Assembly: GCA_963552605.1 (NCBI GenBank)
Contig: CAUVKI010000032.1
Coordinates: 1 to 23,302 of the forward strand
Direction of reading: 5' to 3'
Source of the DNA: CAUVKI01 sp963552605
GTDB lineage: Bacteria; Bacillota; Clostridia; Tissierellales; Peptoniphilaceae
DNA length: 23,302 nucleotides
How positions within the stretch are numbered: the first letter of the stretch is position 1; each line of letters opens with the position of its first letter. The translations under genes and the position numbers were made by a program. The notes under the pieces were generated by a model. It was not told where the DNA came from and made no database searches. It saw nothing but the letters and a program-made list of their open reading frames with translations. Below, one piece after another: positions 15,414 to 22,727 of this stretch.

Positions 15414-17633
15414 TCAAAATAGGGCAATAATCTGCGCATAAAAAAAGCCGAAACCAATGAATATTACGACTGCCGCCGTGATAAGCAAATCCGCTGCGCC
15501 AATCTTAAGCGCAATATACGATTGCCTCCGACCTGTTAAAGAAATTCCGCGAGTCTCCGCCGATGCGGACAATGCCTCTGCGATCCGTATAACCCGAAGC
15601 ATAAGCGGTGCAATAAGAATTTCCATATATTCCGGTAATGCCAGAATTTTATCGGTAAACTTACTGAAAAAACCCCTGGTTTGTACCGACTGACGCATCA
15701 GCGACAAATCTTTATCCAGCACCGGAATGAAACGAAACATCACCGCAAATACCATAATTACACGCTCCGGCATACGTAAAAAGCGAAATGCCGCAAGCGT
15801 TTTCCCTCCGCCGTCATTACTGACCACTGCCGTCATAAACTGCCAGATAACTATAAAACGCGGAATCAGGTTCATCAACAAAGTTGTAATGGCATTCGGA
15901 AAGAGGAGATAGGGGAACAGAAGAGCAGCATACACAACTGCGTACATAAAAGAGGATTTATACTTGCTCTCATAAATATTGATGAGCATTCCCGCAGTAA
16001 ACATCGCCGTCACCAGAGGTGTATCCACAAACACGCTGGTAACACAGCAGCAAAGCATAATGACCAGCTTAATGCGAGGATCAAAAATCCGCTTTCGCCT
16101 AACGGGAGAAAACATCTTTTTCGCCGTCTCAAGCCTGCAATCCCTATACTCTCGAAACTTGTGAAGCATTTCATCGGAGTCCAGTGTGAAGCAATCTTTC
16201 ACACTCCCGTTTTCCAACCATACACATTTCGTGCATACTCCCGCAATAAGCTCCAGATCATGCGTGATAATGAGAACAATTTTCCTTTGTCTTATTTCAT
16301 TTACAATCTGAATGCAAGTTCGCAGCGAACGACCATCCAGTCCCGCAGTAGGCTCGTCCAAAATTGCAACGGGTTTTTCCGTAAAATACGCCAGAAGAAG
16401 AACCAACTTCTGCATCTGTCCGCCGGAGAGCGTGAAAGGGTGTCTATTCCGAAGTTTCCAAAGTCCCGAAAGCTTGAGCATCTTCTCCATCTCATCTTTA
16501 AGCGGCTCCGTGATTTTTCTCCCGTATTTAAGCTCATTCCAAACGGAATTGGTAAAGAACTGAAACTCCGCTTCCTGCATAACGAATATGCTCTTATTCT
16601 GTAATTCCTTTGCCCCTTGTGCCTTATCGTCAAAAAAAACTTGTCCGTGCGCCGGCTTGAAAATTCCACAGAGAACCTTCCCCAGTGTCGTTTTTCCGTT
16701 ACCATTCGGTCCGGCAAGCGCCACCGCCTCTCCGGTCTTAAGGCTAAGCTGCGCATTTTTAAGAATACTTTCCTTCGCACCCTTGTAGCGGAATGTTATT
16801 CCTTCACAGCAAAGTGTATGCACCTTAATTTCCGATGACTCTTCCGCTCCGCTTTTATTCGGATCCTCACGACGCAGCACGACATCCCGTATTTCAGGCA
16901 TTCTAAGCCCCATCTCGGTAAGCTCTTCTTCCGTCAGCCGAAGCATTTCCTGCGATGAAAACCGTTTTGCAATCGTACCTTCGTCCATATACCAATATTC
17001 ATCAGCAAGCCCTGCGAGATAATACAGCCGGTGTTCACTTACAATGACGGTTTTTCCGTCCGCCTTAAGCTCCTTAAGCATCTCCCTTAGCTTAACAATT
17101 GCACTCTGATCCAAGTTTGCCGTTGGCTCATCCATAAGAATGATGTCGGTATCCAAAGCCCATGCGGACAAAATCGCAATAAGCTGTCTTTCTCCGCCGG
17201 AGAGCTCAAACACTCCGCGATCCATAAGATGTAAAAGTCCGAATTTTTCAAATCCCCGCTTAACCCTCTTTACCATCTCTTCATGCGAAAAGCCGAAATT
17301 TTCCAGACCGAAAGCAAGCTCCGAGGAACTGTTTAAGGTGAAAAACTGTGACCTGGGATCCTGAAAAACCGAGGACGCCTGCCTTCCGACATTGCCAATG
17401 CTTAAATCTGAAATATCTTTGCCGTTTAGCATACAAAAGCCCTTAAGTTTACCCTCATAAAAAGCGGGAACCAAATGATTGATACAACGCAAAAGGCTCG
17501 ATTTTCCACAACCGCTGCAACCGCAGAGAACAATAAAATCTCCCGACTCGACACGCCCTTTCACATCCGTCAAAGACGGTTTTTTTCGCTCGTTGTATGT
17601 AAATCCCAAATCAAACGCTATTTTTTCACTCAT
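15414..17633 (-). CDS. ECF transporter fusion: EcfA ATPase - EcfA ATPase - EcfT membrane subunit
   Basis: A 739-aa three-part fusion. The first ATPase has Walker A GCSGCGKSS (38-46), LSGGERQ (144-150) and LMDEPTANLD, with SEHR in place of the usual THD at the switch. The second has Walker A GPNGNGKTT (308-316), LSGGQMQK (402-409), ILDEPTAGLD and ITHD. From about residue 517 the EcfT domain has several membrane segments and two coupling motifs, SVQTRG (649-654) and SAETRG (691-696), the equivalents of the Ala-Arg-Gly motifs. The ATG at 17633 is chosen because it overlaps (ATGA) the stop of a short upstream ORF; an in-frame TTG at 17645 is possible. Separate subunits are the rule in ECF systems, so the triple fusion is notable. 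Confidence 0.88.
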   Translation of the reverse strand: MSEKIAFDLGFTYNERKKPSLTDVKGRVESGDFIVLCGCSGCGKSSLLRCINHLVPAFYEGKLKGFCMLNGKDISDLSIGNVGRQASSVFQDPRSQFFTLNSSSELAFGLENFGFSHEEMVKRVKRGFEKFGLLHLMDRGVFELSGGERQLIAILSAWALDTDIILMDEPTANLDQSAIVKLREMLKELKADGKTVIVSEHRLYYLAGLADEYWYMDEGTIAKRFSSQEMLRLTEEELTEMGLRMPEIRDVVLRREDPNKSGAEESSEIKVHTLCCEGITFRYKGAKESILKNAQLSLKTGEAVALAGPNGNGKTTLGKVLCGIFKPAHGQVFFDDKAQGAKELQNKSIFVMQEAEFQFFTNSVWNELKYGRKITEPLKDEMEKMLKLSGLWKLRNRHPFTLSGGQMQKLVLLLAYFTEKPVAILDEPTAGLDGRSLRTCIQIVNEIRQRKIVLIITHDLELIAGVCTKCVWLENGSVKDCFTLDSDEMLHKFREYRDCRLETAKKMFSPVRRKRIFDPRIKLVIMLCCCVTSVFVDTPLVTAMFTAGMLINIYESKYKSSFMYAVVYAALLFPYLLFPNAITTLLMNLIPRFIVIWQFMTAVVSNDGGGKTLAAFRFLRMPERVIMVFAVMFRFIPVLDKDLSLMRQSVQTRGFFSKFTDKILALPEYMEILIAPLMLRVIRIAEALSASAETRGISLTGRRQSYIALKIGAADLLITAAVVIFIGFGFFYAQIIALF

Positions 17634-17740
17634 ATCCTTGTGCAAGCCCTCTCCAAGCTATTGTGCACAGCTAACCTGACAGCGAAAAAATCGGAGCGGC
17701 AAAATCTTGCTGCTCCTTCTTTGTCACTCTTACATTCCAA
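17630..17740 (-). CDS. Candidate 36-codon leader ORF coupled to the ECF gene
   Basis: Starts at TTG 17740-17738, 8 nt after a strong AAGGAGG. It runs 36 codons to a TGA that overlaps the ATG of the ECF fusion gene as ATGA. It begins MECKSDKEGAARFCRSDF and has three Cys. The intrinsic terminator hairpin at 17685-17716 lies within codons 8-18, so a translating ribosome would sit on the hairpin. This looks like a leader peptide that couples translation to read-through, or simply a small coupled gene. No homologue is recognised, and coding status is inferred only from ribosome binding site, spacing and overlap. Confidence 0.45.
   Translation of the reverse strand: MECKSDKEGAARFCRSDFFAVRLAVHNSLERACTRI
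17685..17716 (-). terminator. Attenuator-like intrinsic terminator in the ECF operon leader
   Basis: Read leftwards: GGAGC-A-GCAA, loop GATT, TTGC-C-GCTCC, then GATTTTTT. That is nine base pairs with one A-C mismatch, followed by six T. It lies after the predicted promoter (17899-17871) and before the first large gene (17633), so it should prematurely stop transcription unless overridden. Confidence 0.75.
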
Positions 17741-17755
17741 AGCTAAAACCTCCTT

Positions 17756-17815
17756 GGACTTTCACCTGCGTGTTCATTTGATTCGAGTGTGATTTAATAA
17801 GCAGTGATGAAGTCC
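17756..17815 (-). promoter_or_regulatory. Long-range stem in the ECF operon leader RNA
   Basis: In the leftward RNA, GGACTTCATCACTG (17815-17802) can pair with CAGGTGAAAGTCC (17768-17756). This gives six contiguous pairs (GGACTT/AAGTCC), a 2-nt bulge, then TCAC/GTGA and TG/CA. The 3' arm ends immediately before the AAGGAGG of the leader ORF. The placement suggests a regulatory structure (riboswitch or protein site). It matches no class I can name. Confidence 0.5.
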
Positions 17816-17842
17816 TGTATCATTACAAATTTACTTCTTAAT

Positions 17843-17862
17843 TAGGATATAAAATTATCCTA
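17843..17862. repeat. Perfect inverted repeat just downstream of the ECF operon start site
   Basis: Arms TAGGATA (17843-17849) and TATCCTA (17856-17862) with a 6-nt AT spacer. The predicted leftward start site is near 17864, so the dyad would be a second operator or a hairpin at the 5' end of the transcript. Confidence 0.55.
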
Positions 17863-17870
17863 GGTTAATT

Positions 17871-17899
17871 ATTTTACAACTTTTGTTGTAAAAAAACAA
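17871..17899 (-). promoter_or_regulatory. Predicted sigma-A promoter of the ECF/ABC operon with overlapping operator dyad
   Basis: Read leftwards: TTGTTT (17899-17894), a 17-nt spacer, TAAAAT (17876-17871). A perfect palindrome of 9-bp arms, TTTTACAAC (17872-17880) and GTTGTAAAA (17885-17893) around four T, covers the spacer and most of the -10. A repressor bound there would block RNA polymerase. The arm sequence does not let me name the regulator. Confidence 0.6.
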
Positions 17900-17940
17900 T
17901 ATGGGAATTTTTCGGTGAAGAAAAAATAATATAGATTGTT

Positions 17941-17970
17941 TTGACAGATAATTGAAGAAGCAAATACTAT
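17941..17970 (+). promoter_or_regulatory. Promoter-like pair far upstream of rpsL
   Basis: A perfect TTGACA (17941-17946), an 18-nt spacer and TACTAT (17965-17970). It would start about 250 nt before rpsL and about 200 nt before the nearer rpsL promoter. It could be a second ribosomal promoter or drive a small RNA. In an AT-rich stretch chance matches occur. Confidence 0.4.
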
Positions 17971-18145
17971 TCGCTGTAAAATTTTAATTCATTCTAAATC
18001 AGATGCCAGGAAATGAATGAGCATAAAAAAATGAATAGTTAATTTTCTTTATGTGTTTACCTTATTTGTTATTTGCGAAATTATGAGTCGAAATTTTTTG
18101 AACAGATTTTTTTTGTTGAATCATTTTTCCATAAAAAAAGAATAC

Positions 18146-18174
18146 TTGACAATGGACTTTGCAAATGCTAGAAT
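18146..18174 (+). promoter_or_regulatory. Main promoter of the str operon
   Basis: A consensus TTGACA (18146-18151), a 17-nt spacer, TAGAAT (18169-18174). The start site is near 18181, leaving a leader of about 46 nt with GAGGAGGTG before the rpsL start. Confidence 0.88.
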
Positions 18175-18226
18175 TCCAATTGTGTCGGAGTGATTTCGGC
18201 AAATATGATAATGAGGAGGTGAAATA

Positions 18227-18640
18227 TTGCCTACGATCAATCAACTGGTTCGTAAGGGTAGAGCGAAAGTAACCTATAAATCCAAGGCACCTGCTTTAAA
18301 TGTAGGGTTTAATACTTTAAAAAATCGTGCCACGGATACTCACAGTCCCCAAAAGAGGGGGGTTTGTGTTTCGGTTAGAACCGTCACTCCTAAAAAGCCC
18401 AACTCGGCTTTGAGAAAAGTGGCAAGTGTCAGGCTCACAAACGGACAGGTAGTATTGGCTTATATTCCCGGCATCGGACATAATTTGCAGGAGCACAGCG
18501 TTGTGCTTATCAGGGGTGGGAGAGTTAAAGATCTTCCCGGTGTTCGATACCATATCATTAGAGGTACTCTGGATGCCTCCGGTGTGGACGGCAGAAAACA
18601 AGCCAGATCCAAGTACGGAGCTAAGAAACCTAAAAAATAA
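18227..18640 (+). CDS. rpsL: Ribosomal protein S12
   Basis: A 137-aa 30S subunit protein at the decoding centre. The TTG start at 18227 follows GAGGAGG with ideal spacing and gives the conserved PTINQLVRKGR. It carries the Gram-positive insertion between KAPAL and SPQKRGVC (about residues 30-42). The core TPKKPNSALRK and RGGRVKDLPGVRYH are intact, including the lysines whose mutation gives streptomycin resistance, so the wild-type (sensitive) form is predicted. It is the first gene of the rpsL-rpsG-fusA-tuf unit. rpoB/rpoC are not directly upstream; a divergent transport operon is there instead. Confidence 0.98.
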   Translation: MPTINQLVRKGRAKVTYKSKAPALNVGFNTLKNRATDTHSPQKRGVCVSVRTVTPKKPNSALRKVASVRLTNGQVVLAYIPGIGHNLQEHSVVLIRGGRVKDLPGVRYHIIRGTLDASGVDGRKQARSKYGAKKPKK

Positions 18641-18692
18641 CAAATGCAAGATTGTCAATCATATTTTTTTGATTGTATATATACAGCATTTG
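18641..18692 (+). promoter_or_regulatory. Nested hairpin in the rpsL-rpsG spacer
   Basis: CAAATGC (18641-18647), directly after the rpsL stop, pairs with GCATTTG (18686-18692), and CAATCA (18656-18661) pairs with TGATTG (18670-18675) inside it. No T run follows the outer stem, so it is not a clear terminator. It may be an RNA-processing or stability element, or a regulatory site. The 155-nt spacer is long for these two genes. Confidence 0.4.
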
Positions 18693-18795
18693 GCATTTGA
18701 GAGCGAATCGTAATTGAAATCCAAAGAATGTGTGGATTGAAATGAGGTGGAAAGCTTAGTACCTATGAATATCTCAATGGTTAGGAGGGAAGGAA

Positions 18796-19266
18796 GTGCC
18801 AAGAAAAGGACATGTGCCCAAGAGGAAGGTTATGCCCGATCCCTTTTATAAGGATCAAGTTGTAACCAAACTCATAAACGGCATTATGCTTGACGGAAAG
18901 AAAGGAATTGCCCAAGGCATTGTGTATGGAGCCTTCGGCTATATTGAAGAAAAAACGGGTGAAGATCCGCTTGATGTCTTTATGAAAGCTATGAATAATA
19001 TTATGCCGGTTTTGGAAGTAAAGGCAAGAAGAATCGGCGGGTCGAATTATCAGGTTCCAATGGAGGTGCGCCCCGAGAGGAGGCAGACCTTGGGACTTAG
19101 GTGGCTTATAAATTATTCCAGAGCAAGAGGCGAGAAGACTATGCGTGAACGCCTTGCAAAGGAGATAATGGACGCGGCATCGGGTCAGGGAGCCAGCGTT
19201 AAGAAGAGAGAAGAAACTCATAGAATGGCGGAGGCCAATAAAGCATTCGCACACTACAGGTGGTAA
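18796..19266 (+). CDS. rpsG: Ribosomal protein S7
   Basis: A 156-aa 30S protein that nucleates assembly of the small-subunit head by binding 16S rRNA. The GTG start at 18796 has TAGGAGGGAAGG just upstream and gives the family start PRKGHVPKRKVMPDP. Other conserved stretches are VVTKLINGIMLDGKK, LEVKARRIGGSNYQVP and RPERRQTLGLRWL; the C-terminus ends in the usual AFAHYRW. The length is standard. The stop is 2 nt before the fusA start. Confidence 0.98.
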   Translation: MPRKGHVPKRKVMPDPFYKDQVVTKLINGIMLDGKKGIAQGIVYGAFGYIEEKTGEDPLDVFMKAMNNIMPVLEVKARRIGGSNYQVPMEVRPERRQTLGLRWLINYSRARGEKTMRERLAKEIMDAASGQGASVKKREETHRMAEANKAFAHYRW

Positions 19267-19268
19267 TT

Positions 19269-21335
19269 GTGGCAAGAGATGTAGCTTTAAAGAATACTAG
19301 AAATATCGGCATTATGGCACATATTGATGCCGGAAAGACGACGACGACGGAGAGGATTCTCTTTTATACGGGAAAAATCCATAAGATCGGAGAAACTCAC
19401 GAGGGTGCCGCTCAAATGGACTGGATGGAGCAGGAGCAGGAAAGAGGAATTACCATAACTTCCGCTGCAACCACGTGTTATTGGAAAGATCATAGGATAA
19501 ACATTATAGATACACCCGGACACGTGGATTTTACCGTAGAAGTTGAAAGATCTCTTAGAGTCCTTGACGGAACCGTTGCGTTATTTGACGCAAAGAGCGG
19601 AGTTGAGCCTCAATCCGAGACGGTTTGGAGACAGGCTGACAAGTACAATGTGCCCAGACTCTGCTTTATCAACAAAATGGACGCAATAGGCGCGAATTTT
19701 TTGATGTCGGTCGATACGATAAGAGACAGACTCAATACCAATCCCGTACCCCTCCAGCTTCCAATCGGAGCTGAAGACGGATTTATCGGAATTGTGGATT
19801 TGGTCGAAATGAAAGCTGAAATATATAAAGACGACTTGGGGCAGAATATAGAAATTGTTGAAGTTCCCGAGGATATGAAAGATATTTGTGAGGAATACAG
19901 AGATAAGATGCTTGAGGCGGTGTCGGAATTTGACGATACCCTTATGGAAACTTATCTTGAGGGCGGAGAAATGAAGCCCTCACAAATCAGAAAGGCAATC
20001 AGATCCGCAACGATTGCAAATAAATTGGTTCCGGTTTTATGCGGTTCGGCTTATAAAAACAAAGGCGTGCAGTTTTTGCTGGACGCTATTATAGACTATC
20101 TCCCCAGTCCCCCCGATGTTCCCGATATCAGGGGAGTAAATGACGACGGAGAGGATATAACCAGAAAGTCTTCGGACGAAGAACCTTTTTCCGCTCTGGC
20201 TTTCAAAATAGTTACGGATCCTTTTGTAGGTAAGCTTGCATACTTCAGAGTTTATTCAGGAGTATTGAAGTCGGGCTCCTATGTGTTAAACACCACAAAG
20301 GGAAAGAGAGAAAGAATTGGAAGACTTTTACTTATGCACGCAAATAAGAGGGTTGAGCTTGAAGAAGTTCATGCGGGAGATATTGCGGCGGCGGTAGGTC
20401 TTAAAGATACGGGAACGGGAGACACTCTCTGCGATGAGAAAAATAAGGTTGTATTGGAGAAGATGGAGTTTCCTGAACCTGTAATAAGAGTTGCGATAGA
20501 GCCGAAGACCAAAGCGTCTCAAGACAAAATGGCGGTGGCACTCGCAAAACTTGCAGAAGAAGATCCCACTTTTAAGACCTATACCGATGAAGATACCGCA
20601 CAAACCATTATTGCAGGTATGGGAGAGCTTCACCTTGAGATTATTGTAGACAGACTCTTGAGAGAATTTAAGGTCGAAGCAAATGTCGGAAGTCCTCAGG
20701 TGGCATACAGAGAGAGTATCACCAAGGCTACCGACGGCGAGGGAAAATTTGTCAGACAATCCGGAGGACACGGTCAATACGGACACGTCAAACTCAAGAT
20801 GGAGCCTTTGGAAAAGGGCGAGTACGAGTTTGTCAATGCGATTGTCGGAGGAGCAATCCCCAAGGAATATTTCAATGCCATCGAATCCGGCGCAAAAGAA
20901 GCTTTGCAGTCGGGCATATTGGGAGGATATCCCGTTTTGGGAGTCAAGATTACGCTCTATGACGGATCGTATCACGATGTGGACTCCTCCGAAATGTCAT
21001 TTAAGATTGCGGCTTCAATGGGTGTCAAGGATTGTTTGGCAAAGGCGAATCCCGTAATCCTCGAACCTGTTATGAAAGTCGAAGTTATAGTTCCCGAAGA
21101 ATATATGGGCGATGTTATAGGCGATTTAAACAGCCGCAGAGGAAAGATTGAGGGAATGACCCTTTTGAACGGAGCTCAACATATTCACTCATATGTTCCG
21201 CTTGGAGAAATGTTCGGATATGCAACCGATCTTCGTTCCAAGACGCAGGGAAGGGGAGTATATTCTATGGAATTTCACCATTACGACCCCGCACCTAAGA
21301 GCATTATGGAAAAAATTACAAAACATGAGAAATAA
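19269..21335 (+). CDS. fusA: Translation elongation factor G
   Basis: A 688-aa GTPase that drives ribosomal translocation and, with RRF, recycling. GTG 19269 is preferred because AGGTGG lies 6 nt upstream and gives the family start ARDVALKNTRNIG; an earlier in-frame GTG at 19260 overlaps rpsG. G motifs are AHIDAGKT (17-24), the switch region RGITITSA, DTPGHVDF and NKMDAIGA. Later domains show the typical SPQVAYRESI, GHGQYGHV and SRRGKIEGM stretches. The length is normal and it is clearly the elongation type rather than a TetM-like protection protein, since it sits in the str operon and ends normally. Confidence 0.97.
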   Translation: MARDVALKNTRNIGIMAHIDAGKTTTTERILFYTGKIHKIGETHEGAAQMDWMEQEQERGITITSAATTCYWKDHRINIIDTPGHVDFTVEVERSLRVLDGTVALFDAKSGVEPQSETVWRQADKYNVPRLCFINKMDAIGANFLMSVDTIRDRLNTNPVPLQLPIGAEDGFIGIVDLVEMKAEIYKDDLGQNIEIVEVPEDMKDICEEYRDKMLEAVSEFDDTLMETYLEGGEMKPSQIRKAIRSATIANKLVPVLCGSAYKNKGVQFLLDAIIDYLPSPPDVPDIRGVNDDGEDITRKSSDEEPFSALAFKIVTDPFVGKLAYFRVYSGVLKSGSYVLNTTKGKRERIGRLLLMHANKRVELEEVHAGDIAAAVGLKDTGTGDTLCDEKNKVVLEKMEFPEPVIRVAIEPKTKASQDKMAVALAKLAEEDPTFKTYTDEDTAQTIIAGMGELHLEIIVDRLLREFKVEANVGSPQVAYRESITKATDGEGKFVRQSGGHGQYGHVKLKMEPLEKGEYEFVNAIVGGAIPKEYFNAIESGAKEALQSGILGGYPVLGVKITLYDGSYHDVDSSEMSFKIAASMGVKDCLAKANPVILEPVMKVEVIVPEEYMGDVIGDLNSRRGKIEGMTLLNGAQHIHSYVPLGEMFGYATDLRSKTQGRGVYSMEFHHYDPAPKSIMEKITKHEK

Positions 21336-21350
21336 ATTGGAGGTATTATA

Positions 21351-22541
21351 ATGGCAAAAGCACATTTTGAACGTACGAAACCCCACGTCAATATCGGAAC
21401 GATAGGGCACGTTGACCACGGCAAGACCACTCTTACCGCAGCAATCACCTGCTGCCTGCACGAGGTGTACGGCACCGGAGAATTCGTTGACTATGCACAT
21501 ATTGACAAAGCTCCCGAAGAGAGGGAGAGAGGTATCACAATTTCAACAACTCACGTTGAATACGAAACCCCTAATCGCCACTATGCGCACGTTGACTGCC
21601 CGGGTCACGCGGACTATGTAAAGAATATGATTACCGGAGCGGCTCAGATGGACGGAGCGATTTTGGTTGTTTCCGCAGCGGACGGAACAATGCCCCAAAC
21701 TCGTGAACACATTCTTCTTTCCCGTCAGGTGGGCGTTCCGAAGATTGCAGTTTTCTTAAACAAGGAAGATCAGGTTGACGATCCCGAACTCATCGAATTG
21801 GTTGAGATGGAAGTAAGAGAATTGCTTGCGGAATATGACTTTGATGAGAACTGCCCCATAGTGGTAGGCTCCGCACTTAAGGCTCTTGAAGATCCCAAGG
21901 GAGAGTGGGGACAAAAGATCATAAAGCTTATGGAAGAAGTGGACGCATATATTCCTGAACCCATGAGAGAAGTTGATAAACCTTTCCTTATGCCTGTTGA
22001 GGATATCTTCACGATCACGGGAAGAGGAACGGTTTCCACCGGCAGAGTTGAGGCGGGTCAACTGAAGGTGGGAGATGAAGTTGAACTTGTAGGACTTACC
22101 AATGACATAAGAAAAGTTGTTGTAACCGGAGTGGAGATGTTCAAGAAATCCTTGGACTTCGCACAAGCAGGAGACAATGTAGGTTTGCTTTTGAGAGGTG
22201 TGCAAAGAGATGAAATCTCAAGAGGACAGGTATTGGCAAAGCCCGGTTCAATAAAGCCTCATACAAAGTTTGAAGGACAGGTTTATGTACTTTCAAAAGA
22301 AGAGGGCGGAAGACACACTCCTTTCTTCAACGGATATCGTCCTCAATTCTATTTCAGAACCACGGACGTAACGGGAGATATCAAGCTTCCTGAAGGTACG
22401 GAAATGGTAATGCCCGGAGATCACGCAACTTTCACAATCGAATTGATAACCCCCATCGCTATGGAAGAGGGTTTGAAATTCGCTATTCGTGAGGGCGGAA
22501 GAACCGTCGGAGCGGGAACTGTTTCAAAAATTCTTGAATAG
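21351..22541 (+). CDS. tuf: Translation elongation factor Tu
   Basis: A 396-aa GTPase that delivers aminoacyl-tRNA to the ribosome. The ATG follows TTGGAGG. Motifs are GHVDHGKT (19-26), RGITISTTHVEYE, DCPGHADYVKNMITGAAQMDGAILVVSA in parts, and NKEDQVDD at the guanine-specificity site. Glu after NK (rather than the Cys of many bacteria) is a known natural variant, as in plastids and cyanobacteria. Domain 2 and 3 segments (TGRGTVSTGRVEAG, FNGYRPQFYFRTTDVTG) are complete. It is the last gene of the str operon, followed by a terminator rather than by the S10 ribosomal cluster. Confidence 0.98.
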   Translation: MAKAHFERTKPHVNIGTIGHVDHGKTTLTAAITCCLHEVYGTGEFVDYAHIDKAPEERERGITISTTHVEYETPNRHYAHVDCPGHADYVKNMITGAAQMDGAILVVSAADGTMPQTREHILLSRQVGVPKIAVFLNKEDQVDDPELIELVEMEVRELLAEYDFDENCPIVVGSALKALEDPKGEWGQKIIKLMEEVDAYIPEPMREVDKPFLMPVEDIFTITGRGTVSTGRVEAGQLKVGDEVELVGLTNDIRKVVVTGVEMFKKSLDFAQAGDNVGLLLRGVQRDEISRGQVLAKPGSIKPHTKFEGQVYVLSKEEGGRHTPFFNGYRPQFYFRTTDVTGDIKLPEGTEMVMPGDHATFTIELITPIAMEEGLKFAIREGGRTVGAGTVSKILE

Positions 22542-22551
22542 GATATTTATT

Positions 22552-22585
22552 AAAAAGCTTTCGATTTTTCGGAAGCTTTTTTTTT
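22552..22585 (+). terminator. Rho-independent terminator of the str operon
   Basis: Stem AAGCTTTCG (22555-22563) / CGGAAGCTT (22570-22578) with one G-T pair, a 6-nt loop and nine T in a row ending at 22585. A further A-run on the left can extend the pairing. Confidence 0.93.
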
Positions 22586-22597
22586 GCAATTTTCAAC

Positions 22598-22624
22598 TAA
22601 AGTTTAGGGAATATAGGTCGATAG
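22598..22624 (+). promoter_or_regulatory. Sigma-28 (FliA/SigD)-type promoter
   Basis: TAAAGTTT (22598-22605), exactly 11 nt, then GTCGATAG (22617-22624). This compares with the sigma-28 consensus TAAAGTTT-N11-GCCGATAA: the -35 element is exact, the spacing exact and the -10 matches at six of eight positions. No sigma-A promoter with a good -35 is visible between the tuf terminator and the next gene. Confidence 0.65.
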
Positions 22625-22630
22625 TGGCTA

Positions 22631-22681
22631 TGGGGGCGGAGTATCCCCAAGTGCGATCGATGGCACAGTAAGTATAATCGC
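22631..22681 (+). promoter_or_regulatory. Structured 5' leader of the P-domain-like gene
   Basis: Several GC-rich pairings lie in the leader. GGGG (22633-22636) can pair with CCCC (22645-22648), GTGC (22651-22654) with GCAC (22663-22666), and alternatively GCGAT (22653-22657) with ATCGC (22677-22681). The last two exclude each other. No known riboswitch class is recognised. Confidence 0.35.
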
Positions 22682-22727
22682 AGGAGGCGGAAGGTTTACT
22701 CAAAGGTTTTAGAAGGAGGTTTTTGTT

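Larger units (their letters stand above)
17741..18226. other. Divergent intergenic region between the ECF operon and the str operon
   Basis: About 490 nt, AT-rich in its right half. The left part holds the leader structure, a hairpin dyad (17843-17862) and the leftward promoter with its overlapping dyad (17871-17899). The middle holds a rightward promoter-like pair (17941-17970). Between 17971 and 18145 I see only AT-rich sequence with repeated ATTCATT/AATGAAT words, some able to pair, and no credible gene. The rpsL promoter is at 18146-18174. Confidence 0.6.

Noticed and set aside
17756..17815. Leader considered as a cobalamin or group II intron-related RNA because of GTGAAAGTCC
   Set aside because: The other conserved elements of those RNAs are missing and the region is far too short for an intron.
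17872..17893. Palindrome considered as a Rex or Fur box, or as a terminator
   Set aside because: The arms do not match the Rex (TTGTGA..TCACAA) or Fur patterns I know, and the stem is too AT-rich and misplaced for a terminator; kept as an operator of unknown regulator.
18083..18193. Short ORF of about 36 codons before rpsL
   Set aside because: No ribosome binding site, AT-rich composition, and it runs through the consensus rpsL promoter.
18300..18560. Possible streptomycin-resistance changes in rpsL
   Set aside because: The key lysines in TPKKPNS and GRVKDLPG are unchanged.
20328..20975. 215-codon open frame on the minus strand inside fusA
   Set aside because: Antisense shadow of EF-G with no domain signature.
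21760..21785. NKED instead of NKCD in EF-Tu
   Set aside because: A known natural variant in many bacteria and plastids; not evidence for an unusual or resistant EF-Tu.
22673..22678. Perfect TATAAT before the P-domain-like gene
   Set aside because: No acceptable -35 at 16-18 nt; the sigma-28-type site upstream explains transcription better and this hexamer lies within the structured leader.
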